Origin: a virus
Virus record (IMG/VR): IMGVR_UViG_3300027906_000102
Span: 1-28,414 of that record
Length of the DNA: 28,414 nucleotides
Strand: one strand, 5' to 3'
The notes beneath the pieces were generated by a model, which was not told where the DNA came from, made no database searches, and saw only the letters and a program-made list of their open reading frames with translations. Below are positions 19,509-25,686 of the stretch, piece by piece. The translations under genes and the position numbers were made by a program. How positions within the stretch are numbered: the first letter of the stretch is position 1; each line of letters begins with the position of its first letter.

Positions 19509-20948
19509 ATGGCTTGTTCAACTTCCAAATTAGATATTCTTCTCGCTGATGGAAAGACAAAACTTGTCAGTGATTTGAAGGTAGGTGACGAGGTAGATAC
19601 TCTTCATCAACATACTTTCCAACGTGGAAAGCATAAAGTTGTTTTCGTTGAAACTAAGAAATCTAAATTACTTTCGCTTACTTTCTTAGGCGAAACTTTC
19701 GAGTGTTCTCCTACTCATAGATTCTATTCAAAAGATAAAGGTGAATGGATCGAAGCTAAAGATTTGGTTGAAGGAGATAAAGTTATTAGCTTGGATGGAG
19801 AGATTGAATTTATTAGTTCAGAAGAAATAGAAGACGGTGATGTTGTTGATTTAACAGTAGAGGGCGCACATACCTATATCTCTGGAAATATTCTTTCTCA
19901 TAATAAAGGTGATACTTATAATGCTCCACCTCCTCCTCCTCCAGATACAACTTTTAAAGATTATCTAAAGTATCAAACTGAAAGAACTGAAGACGAAGGT
20001 TACAAAGATTGGACTAATCAGTTACAGACTTACAAGAGTAAGAAAGGCAAACAAGCTTCTGGTAGATCTGGTTGGGATGATTTCAAGACAGGTGTAAAAA
20101 ATAAATTAGGTCAAGGTCTACTTACTTATGGTGAGGCTGAAACACAGTTAAAAGATTATGCTAAAGACTACAATTTAGCTCCAGATACAGTAAGTTGGTC
20201 GGGTGGTGTAGACCCACGTAAATCATGGGAAAGAAATAAAGATAAAACAGATTTTAGTTATACTGATTCACCTACTTATGAAACTCCAGAGGAATGGAAA
20301 GATTGGAGTGTTAACAAAGCTTTAACTGATCTTAATACTTACTATACTGGCGGTGATGATGGTGGATTACAGGGAAGAAATAGAGATCTAAATATTAGAA
20401 CAGCCTACGAACAACTTTTAGGAAGAAAAGCAACTGAGGATGAAGTTACTAAAGGTAAATCCCAAATTGGTAAAAATAAATATTATCAAGATATTGAAAG
20501 TTTTAAAGCAGGTCTTACTTCTGGATCTGAGTATAAGAAGAAGTTCTCTAATAGTTATTTAGAAAATTATTATGATGAGATGTATGGAGCACAAGGTAGA
20601 GATGATGATGGTAACAAAACAGGAAAACGTACTTTTAGTTTTGATAAAACACTTCTTCCTACCTATAAGGGTGAAGCTGGTACTACAGGTTCTAAATTAG
20701 AAACAGATACAGGCGTAGCTTTACCTGGTTGGCAGGATTCTTTTACAGGATCACCTGCAGAGATTGATTTCAATTTAGATAATATTAGAGAATCACGTAA
20801 GTTTTTATATAGTGCAGGTTTAACTAATTTACAGGGAACTATAGATGGAGAAATTCAGAAACTTAAGAATGAAGGAGGTAAAGAGATTACTAAGATAAAG
20901 AGTGAAGGAGATATTTTAGGTAATCTAGTTGGTTCGTTTAGTTTCTAA
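19509..20948 (+). CDS. Hint (intein-like autoprocessing) domain at the N-terminus of a structural protein
   Basis: The 479-residue protein starts MACSTSKLDILLADGKTKLV. Residue C3 begins block A, followed by LKVGDEV. Block B is ECSPTHRFYS (S67-x-x-H70). Block F is DVVDLTVEGAHTYISGNILSHN, with H121, H131 and N132. The Hint part is only about 130 residues and has no homing endonuclease. After N132 comes Lys, not Cys, Ser or Thr, so canonical splicing is not expected, but cleavage could be. The rest has a Pro6 spacer, charged repeats and YEQLLGRKATEDEVTKGKSQ, a DUF4214-like pattern. The role in the virion is inferred. Confidence 0.8.
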   Translation: MACSTSKLDILLADGKTKLVSDLKVGDEVDTLHQHTFQRGKHKVVFVETKKSKLLSLTFLGETFECSPTHRFYSKDKGEWIEAKDLVEGDKVISLDGEIEFISSEEIEDGDVVDLTVEGAHTYISGNILSHNKGDTYNAPPPPPPDTTFKDYLKYQTERTEDEGYKDWTNQLQTYKSKKGKQASGRSGWDDFKTGVKNKLGQGLLTYGEAETQLKDYAKDYNLAPDTVSWSGGVDPRKSWERNKDKTDFSYTDSPTYETPEEWKDWSVNKALTDLNTYYTGGDDGGLQGRNRDLNIRTAYEQLLGRKATEDEVTKGKSQIGKNKYYQDIESFKAGLTSGSEYKKKFSNSYLENYYDEMYGAQGRDDDGNKTGKRTFSFDKTLLPTYKGEAGTTGSKLETDTGVALPGWQDSFTGSPAEIDFNLDNIRESRKFLYSAGLTNLQGTIDGEIQKLKNEGGKEITKIKSEGDILGNLVGSFSF

Positions 20949-20960
20949 AAATATACTTGC

Positions 20961-20966
20961 TATAAT
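20961..20966 (+). promoter_or_regulatory. Candidate -10 box before the gene at 21001
   Basis: TATAAT at 20961-20966 is preceded by TTGC. It lies in a 52-base gap after the Hint gene and upstream of the gene at 21001. A matching -35 box is weak. The AT-rich IR AATAAATTTATT lies between the TATAAT box and the start. It may drive the 21001-21934 genes. Confidence 0.35.
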
Positions 20967-21000
20967 TAGTAAATAAATAAATTTATTGAGAATTAGTCCC

Positions 21001-21210
21001 ATGACTGTTGACCCTTTAACTGGTAGCGTCGAAGAAAGAGACAGCGGCGTTATAGGTGATAAAGAAGAAGATAGTTTTAACGTCACAAAATTTGAAGAGC
21101 TATTAAATCGTCTAGAAGGTTCTAAGAAACGTCAGCAACGTCAGAAGTCTGTAGAAGGACGTCGTGACATCTGGGCTGGTGGTCTTGCTAACATGATGAC
21201 CAACTTCTAA
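21001..21210 (+). CDS. 69-aa charged small protein
   Basis: The preferred start is ATG 21001 (MTVDPLTGSVEERDSGVIGD); an in-frame TTG at 20986 is less likely. The protein ends SKKRQQRQKSVEGRRDIWAG then GLANMMTNF. It has a basic helix flanked by acidic stretches and a short hydrophobic tail. Its place at the start of the packaging sub-cluster suggests a structural or assembly role. No family recognised. Confidence 0.65.
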   Translation: MTVDPLTGSVEERDSGVIGDKEEDSFNVTKFEELLNRLEGSKKRQQRQKSVEGRRDIWAGGLANMMTNF

Positions 21211-21234
21211 ACTTTCTATTAGTATTAATTTGTA

Positions 21235-21447
21235 ATGGCTACTTCTCCTCAAGATCCATCTGAAGTTGATGATTGGTTTGATATTGATAAATATCGCCAA
21301 GCTGCTGGAGTAGCTTACGATTTTTCTAAGAAAAAAGTGGAGGATCAAGGTGAAGAAACTCGCAAAACCATCGGTTACGAATCGGAGCAAAAGCGTAGGG
21401 ACGAAGAAAGAGATTCCAAACAAGCAAAACAAGCTTATAGATATTGA
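21235..21447 (+). CDS. 70-aa charged small protein overlapping the TerS-like gene
   Basis: The frame encodes MATSPQDPSEVDDWFDIDKY..., then a strongly charged helix (EETRKTIGYESEQKRRDEER). It overlaps the next gene by 98 bases in another frame. The ATG is preceded by an AT-rich spacer without a clear Shine-Dalgarno. Charged helical composition argues for a real protein. No family recognised. Confidence 0.6.
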   Translation: MATSPQDPSEVDDWFDIDKYRQAAGVAYDFSKKKVEDQGEETRKTIGYESEQKRRDEERDSKQAKQAYRY

Positions 21448-21934
21448 AGTATTTGATTCATGGGTTGATAACCTAGATTCATCAACTCAAGAATCTTTTT
21501 GTTCTTTTTCATCATCTAATTATTCCATCATTGAAGTATATTTATATTCTCGTTTTTTAGGATATAACGGAAGTATAACTGCGTGTGATGCTTGGGTTAA
21601 AGATCATTATGAAAAGCCAGATCAACGTAAGAAACTTCTATATGAAATAGATGCGATGCAAGAAGATATACGTAAATTACGTGATGATGTAGAAGCAGGT
21701 TTAGTTAAAAGAGATGCAGGTGTAGCTCGTGTTGCTTCCATGCAAAAAGAACTACGTGGTCATATTGATCAAGTTGAGAAATTTACAAGTACTAAAGATA
21801 GAAAAGGATTATTAATGGCTGGTGCAGATAGAGCTATTAGAGAGTTAATGTTTATTTTTAAAGATGATCCTATTGAAATACCTTTGGAAGAAGCAACAAT
21901 GAGTGTCTGGGCAAGAATGCAACTAGAAGAATAG
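21350..21934 (+). CDS. Probable terminase small subunit (TerS-like), 194 aa
   Basis: The GTG start at 21350 has GGAGG six bases upstream. The protein has EVYLYSRFLGYNGSITACDA, then WVKDHYEKPDQRKKLLYEID. That is a helical DNA-binding-like N-terminus (about 60-90) followed by a charged coiled-coil region (EIDAMQEDIRKLRDDVEAGL). The C-terminus is helical (RELMFIFKDDPIEIPLEEAT). A helix-turn-helix-like head with a coiled-coil middle, placed 0.9 kb before terL, fits a TerS. TerS recognises phage DNA and regulates TerL. The family assignment is from layout and context, not from a firm motif. Confidence 0.6.
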   Translation: MKKLAKPSVTNRSKSVGTKKEIPNKQNKLIDIEVFDSWVDNLDSSTQESFCSFSSSNYSIIEVYLYSRFLGYNGSITACDAWVKDHYEKPDQRKKLLYEIDAMQEDIRKLRDDVEAGLVKRDAGVARVASMQKELRGHIDQVEKFTSTKDRKGLLMAGADRAIRELMFIFKDDPIEIPLEEATMSVWARMQLEE

Positions 21935-21936
21935 GG

Positions 21937-21970
21937 CAGTTAAAATAAAGATAATTAAAATCTTTAGCTG
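21937..21970 (+). other. Hairpin between TerS-like gene and RG-repeat gene
   Basis: AAAGAT-AATTAAA-ATCTTT (21947-21965) is a perfect 6-bp hairpin, extended by CAG/CTG outside. No T-run follows, so it may be a weak terminator or a translational spacer. Confidence 0.35.
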
Positions 21971-21978
21971 TTAATAAA

Positions 21979-22548
21979 ATGGGTGCTAAGACAGATCCTT
22001 CGATGGATGCAAAAGATAAGCAAATGGCTGCATCTGGTCGTGCTAGACGTGCAGAAAAAATTAGAAGAGATGAGTTACCAGAGGCCAGCCCAGAAATAGA
22101 TGATGGAGCTTTCTCTATGATGGATCCTTCACAAAGAGATGAGGGAGCAAGCCGTGGATTTGAAGGTGCAATAAATAGATCTCGTAGAGGTCGTAGAGGT
22201 CGTAGAGGCGGACCAAGACGTAGTGGAAGACTTCCAATGTTTATTGGAGATTCAAGAAGAGGTGGAGGAAGACCTCCATTTAGAGGTGGAGAAGGAAGAC
22301 CTCCAATGTTTGGTGGAGATCCAAGAAGAGGAGATCCAAGAAGAGGTGGTGGAAGACCTCCAATGTTTGGTGGAGATCCAAGAAGAGGAGATCCAAGAAG
22401 AGGAGAATCTTACAGAAGAGGTGGAGGAGATCCAAGAAGAGGTGGAGGAAGACCTCCATTTACAGGAGGATCTAATTCCCAATATGAAACCAATTCAAAA
22501 TTTAGAGGACTTATAGATGGACTTCTGAAATATAAAGGAAAGAGATAA
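21979..22548 (+). CDS. RG/PR-repeat low-complexity protein, 189 aa
   Basis: The first 55 residues are normal (MGAKTDPSMDAKDKQMAASG). From about residue 68 the protein is Arg/Gly/Pro repeats, first SRRGRRGRRGGPRR and then copies of GGRPPMFGGDPRRGDPRR. The C-terminus (NSKFRGLIDGLLKYKGKR) returns to ordinary composition. Repeats of this type bind RNA or DNA in other proteins. It lies in the packaging cluster, so DNA condensation or capsid interior association is possible, but this is inference. Confidence 0.65.
   Translation: MGAKTDPSMDAKDKQMAASGRARRAEKIRRDELPEASPEIDDGAFSMMDPSQRDEGASRGFEGAINRSRRGRRGRRGGPRRSGRLPMFIGDSRRGGGRPPFRGGEGRPPMFGGDPRRGDPRRGGGRPPMFGGDPRRGDPRRGESYRRGGGDPRRGGGRPPFTGGSNSQYETNSKFRGLIDGLLKYKGKR
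22294..22407 (+). repeat. 57-bp tandem repeat, two copies
   Basis: A 57-bp unit starting GGAAGACCTCCAATGTTTGG occurs twice head to tail (22294-22350 and 22351-22407), differing only in its last bases. A 9-bp unit (CGTAGAGGT) is repeated three times at about 22183-22208. The repeats encode the RG/PR-rich part of the protein and may vary in number through slippage. Confidence 0.8.
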
Positions 22549-22553
22549 CTATT

Positions 22554-22706
22554 ATGACTAAAGGTAAAATGCCTCCACAGCTTGTGGAATACTTCAAAAA
22601 GAAAGAAGCTAAAAAAAATGACGGTACAGAAATGTCCGATAAAGAAAAACGGAAAGCTGCTTTAGAAAAAGCTAAGAAGTATAAAGAGCAAAAAAAAACA
22701 AAGTAA
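22554..22706 (+). CDS. 50-aa Lys-rich small protein
   Basis: The protein begins MTKGKMPPQLVEYFKKKEAK and ends YKEQKKTK. MPPQLVEYFKKK is a pattern seen in small proteins next to phage packaging genes. It starts five bases after the previous stop. The run of nine A (22690-22698) near the end lies in the slippery arrangement A AAA AAA, and a -1 shift would extend the protein (see next entry). Confidence 0.7.
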   Translation: MTKGKMPPQLVEYFKKKEAKKNDGTEMSDKEKRKAALEKAKKYKEQKKTK

Positions 22707-22795
22707 ATAAATCTCCTGGAGAATGTAATACTTGTAATCATCCTGAAATTCAAAAACATCCTGCAGAGATTGATAATGCAGGTAGACATGTTTAA
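22690..22795 (+). other. Possible -1 frameshift extension with a CxxC motif
   Basis: If ribosomes slip -1 on the A9 run (22690-22698), translation continues as NKVNKSPGECNTCNHPEIQK and ends GRHV at 22795. The extension contains CNTC, a zinc-binding-like pair. It has no good start codon of its own. A sequencing or assembly error in the homopolymer would give the same picture. Confidence 0.35.
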
Positions 22796-22840
22796 AATAA
22801 TTTATTAGTTATTATTAAAGTAATAGTTTGATTATTTCTT

Positions 22841-24367
22841 GTGCCTTCCTATACCCATCTTGCATATAGACGTAATGCAAAGGCAGCTGCACGTAATCAA
22901 CAAATTAAGAAACCAAAGAACGAAGAATCTTTAAAAAAGGCTAGAGAAGATTTTGGATTTTTTTGTGATTATGTAGCTGATAAACCTCCTGCAATACATC
23001 ACAAAGAATGGAATCGTAGGTTTATTACGAATGAAGATAGTAGTTGTTTAATTAAAATTGCAGGACCGAATGTAGACTTACTTGCTCCTCGTGGATCTGC
23101 TAAATCTACAGTCCTTGGTTTACTAACTGCATGGGCTATTGGTATCCATACACAAGCTGGATTACCATTACAAATCCTCTATCTTTCATACACTGTTGAT
23201 ATTGCTAGATCTAAATCAGCAACCATTAAACGTATTATTGAAAGTAAAAGATACCAAGAAGTATTTCCTAAAGTACGACTACTTAAAAACGTAACAAGTA
23301 ATGAATACTGGTCTATTGATCATAAGTTTGCAGGTATAGATACCACTGGTGAAGAACAATTTACTCTTTGCGCTGCAGGACTAAAAGGTTCTGTTACATC
23401 CAAGCGTTCTCATCTAGTCATGATTGATGACGCTATAAAATCAGCTGCTGATATCGCCAACCCTGATATTCGTAAAACAATGCAGGAAAATTGGAATGCA
23501 GTTATCGCTCCGACTATGTTTGAAGGGGGTCGGGCCATTTGTCTTGGAACCCGTTTTAGGCATGACGATATTCATTCCACCACCTTTAACGAACAAAATA
23601 ATTGGATCCAAATCGTTCTCTCCGCTATACAAAATAATCCTAAGACAGGTGAAGAAGAATCGTACTGGCCTGAGATGTGGTCCCTTGAATACCTTAAAGA
23701 AAAAAAACGGCAATCTCCGATTGCCTTCTCCTTTCAGTATATGAATCAAGTCGTCCGACAGAACGAGTTGTCCCTTGCACCTGAGTTAATAGTAAAGGCA
23801 GAAATCGCAACTGAATTTGATACACTCGGAGTAGGGGTTGACCTGTCAGCGGGTATAAGAGAAAAGAATGATTACACAGTAATGGTACTGGGGGGAAGGA
23901 TTGATGATCGAATACATATCATTGATTACAGAAGGATACGTGTAATGGGTAATTTAGAAAAATTAGATGCATTAAAAGAGCTATTGAATGATTGGTCAGT
24001 TATAGGTGTAGATCAGTCGGGTAATTATTATCCAACACATTCAACATGTGATGTTTGGTCTGAAGCTGTTCAGTATCAAGCATCATTAGAAGCAGATTTT
24101 AAACGTATCTGTTTACAGAATGAAAGTCTATATAATTTAATTTGGCATCCAGTTAAAGGTTTCCGTGGAGATAAGCTTGCTAGATTCCGTGGAATTATGG
24201 GTATGTTTGAAGATAGAAAAATTATATTTAACCGCTATAGAAACTTTACAAATATGTTTGAAGAACTTACTAACTTTGGTGTCAGTGGTCATGACGATTG
24301 TGTGGATGCATTAGTTTGGTTAGTTACAGGATTAATGAAGAAAGGTCATCTTCAATTGGACTTCTAG
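22841..24367 (+). CDS. terL: Terminase large subunit (ATPase plus nuclease)
   Basis: The gene starts at GTG 22841 (no strong Shine-Dalgarno) and encodes 508 residues. The ATPase half has a Walker A-like motif LAPRGSAKST (81-90; K88), Walker B HLVMIDD (191-197) and a GTRFR segment (236-240) like the coupling motif. The nuclease half has GVDLSAG (D334), VIGVDQSG (D391) and HDDCVDA (485-490), giving the metal-binding acidic residues. TerL cuts concatemeric phage DNA and pumps it through the portal. The length is normal for the family. The central part (about 23440-23880) has more C-ending codons than the rest. Confidence 0.93.
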   Translation: MPSYTHLAYRRNAKAAARNQQIKKPKNEESLKKAREDFGFFCDYVADKPPAIHHKEWNRRFITNEDSSCLIKIAGPNVDLLAPRGSAKSTVLGLLTAWAIGIHTQAGLPLQILYLSYTVDIARSKSATIKRIIESKRYQEVFPKVRLLKNVTSNEYWSIDHKFAGIDTTGEEQFTLCAAGLKGSVTSKRSHLVMIDDAIKSAADIANPDIRKTMQENWNAVIAPTMFEGGRAICLGTRFRHDDIHSTTFNEQNNWIQIVLSAIQNNPKTGEEESYWPEMWSLEYLKEKKRQSPIAFSFQYMNQVVRQNELSLAPELIVKAEIATEFDTLGVGVDLSAGIREKNDYTVMVLGGRIDDRIHIIDYRRIRVMGNLEKLDALKELLNDWSVIGVDQSGNYYPTHSTCDVWSEAVQYQASLEADFKRICLQNESLYNLIWHPVKGFRGDKLARFRGIMGMFEDRKIIFNRYRNFTNMFEELTNFGVSGHDDCVDALVWLVTGLMKKGHLQLDF

Positions 24368-24394
24368 TTTTAGAATAAAGAAAAAGATAGTCCT

Positions 24395-24688
24395 GTGGGA
24401 ACTGAATTCATACCACTTTTATTGACTGCCATTATCTCTTCTATAACAGGAGGAGGTTGGATAGCAAGTAAAGTTTTAGATAGACATCGTGAACGACTGA
24501 AAGATACGATGCAAACAGTAGAGTTTCAAAGATCTAGAATCAATAGTTTAGAAGAGCATGTAAATCGTATGCCTTTGGAATATGTATTAAAAGCTGATTT
24601 TGTTAGAGAAATGAGAGATATGAATGATCACTTTAGAGCAATCCATGACAAGCTTGATAAGCTGGTAGAAAAGCTTATAACCAAATGA
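24395..24688 (+). CDS. 97-aa membrane protein with coiled-coil tail
   Basis: The start is GTG 24395. Residues 5-27 (FIPLLLTAIISSITGGGWIA) form a transmembrane helix. The remainder is a charged helix (RHRERLKDTMQTVEFQRSRI, then EEHVNRMPLEYVLKADFVRE), probably a coiled coil. Small proteins of this kind next to packaging genes in marine phages may be holin-like or virion membrane proteins. The exact role is unknown. The stop overlaps the next start as ATGA. Confidence 0.65.
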   Translation: MGTEFIPLLLTAIISSITGGGWIASKVLDRHRERLKDTMQTVEFQRSRINSLEEHVNRMPLEYVLKADFVREMRDMNDHFRAIHDKLDKLVEKLITK

Positions 24689-24876
24689 ATTACGTACTGG
24701 AAGTAGAAGAAAATAATTTCTATAATTCTACTGATTTATGTGTTAGTTTTCCTATTGAATTAACTGAAGAATTAAATTGGAATAGAGGAGATATTATTCA
24801 ATGGGATATCAAAGGTAATGGTATTGTTTTAACTAAATTAAATGCACCGAATGAATATGAAGTACACGAAGAGTAA
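24685..24876 (+). CDS. AbrB/MazE-like small swapped-hairpin protein, 63 aa
   Basis: The protein begins MNYVLEVEENNFYNSTDLCV. It contains the pattern FPIELTEELNWNRGDIIQWD, then IKGNGIVLTKL. The 'P-x-E-L-x-x-x-L-x-W-x-x-G-D-x-I-x-W....G-I-x-L-x-K' order matches the AbrB/MazE fold, a small dimeric DNA-binding domain. A regulatory role is likely but unproven. Confidence 0.7.
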   Translation: MNYVLEVEENNFYNSTDLCVSFPIELTEELNWNRGDIIQWDIKGNGIVLTKLNAPNEYEVHEE

Positions 24877-24902
24877 AATAATCATAATAAATACTAGATA
24901 TT

Positions 24903-25148
24903 ATGTATGCAAAAAATAAAGCTGGTCTTTCTTTTCAAAACCTTTTAGGAAGTAGCAACCTTAAAGGTTCTATCATGAGTGATCCTTCTAGTTTTAAAAC
25001 GTCACAGATAGGTTCAACAGATGCTGAACGTAGAAAAGTTTTACAAGAAATCATCAATACCCCTGGTTATGATCCTGCATCCGTTATTGAAGCTCAAAGA
25101 CAATGGTTAAGAATGGAACAGGGGTTATCCCCATTTCCCAGAGTTTAG
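24903..25148 (+). CDS. Hypothetical 81-aa protein
   Basis: The protein begins MYAKNKAGLSFQNLLGSSNL. A helical C-terminus is seen (AERRKVLQEIINTPGYDPAS, then VIEAQRQWLRMEQGLSPFPRV). An internal ATG (MSDPSSF) is an alternative start. It sits between the AbrB-like gene and the portal cluster. No family recognised. Confidence 0.65.
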   Translation: MYAKNKAGLSFQNLLGSSNLKGSIMSDPSSFKTSQIGSTDAERRKVLQEIINTPGYDPASVIEAQRQWLRMEQGLSPFPRV

Positions 25149-25183
25149 AAGAGTAAAATAGAAATATATTACTGGTAATAAAG

Positions 25184-25540
25184 ATGTTTTACGGTGGTGA
25201 ATCAAACGTACCTGGTGCTCCTGGTCAGAATCCTCATGTCTTTAATCCCAATGCACATGTCGTAGGTCCTATTCATAGTTATAATCCAAATGCAAATACT
25301 ACAGGTGCTCCTGTTGGATATACACCTCAACCAACTGGATTCATGAATTTACCAGGAGCTGTAGGAAATATGGGAGCAATTGCAGCGAATCCAAGTTTTG
25401 ATATTAATGAAAGTGCAGGAACAAGAAGAATTAGAGGAGTTAGAAATTTACAATCAGGAGGTGGTACAGCAGGAGAAAGAGATGCTGCTTCAAATTTATT
25501 GAGGAACATAACTAGTCCAATACAATTACCTAATTTTTAA
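25184..25540 (+). CDS. 118-aa Asn/Gly/Pro-rich protein
   Basis: The protein begins MFYGGESNVPGAPGQNPHVF and is rich in Asn, Gly, Pro and Ala with three NPNA repeats. The C-terminus (RRIRGVRNLQSGGGTAGERD) is basic and Gly-rich, then helical. The composition suggests an extended or disordered virion protein. Its stop overlaps the next ATG (TAATG). No family recognised. Confidence 0.65.
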   Translation: MFYGGESNVPGAPGQNPHVFNPNAHVVGPIHSYNPNANTTGAPVGYTPQPTGFMNLPGAVGNMGAIAANPSFDINESAGTRRIRGVRNLQSGGGTAGERDAASNLLRNITSPIQLPNF

Positions 25541-25686
25541 TGAAAACAAAAAAACTAGTTAAACAAGCATTAAAACAAACAAAGCTCTTTACTCCAGAAG
25601 ATAGACTTTACTTTAAAAAGTGGTTAGTTTTAAAGAAGAAGAGCAAAACTGCTAAAATCAATAAAAGGAAAGAGGAACAAGATTAA
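25540..25686 (+). CDS. 48-aa basic small protein before the portal
   Basis: The protein begins MKTKKLVKQALKQTKLFTPE and continues DRLYFKKWLVLKKKSKTAKI. Short basic proteins with a 'yTpEErlYfKkwl' helix are common directly upstream of portal genes in marine phages. It overlaps the previous stop and the portal start (TAATG at both ends), so it is translationally coupled to the portal. Confidence 0.7.
   Translation: MKTKKLVKQALKQTKLFTPEDRLYFKKWLVLKKKSKTAKINKRKEEQD

Noticed and set aside
23441-23749. Antisense and +1 frames inside terL
   Set aside because: No start context, and sequence unlike proteins. Best explained by local composition.
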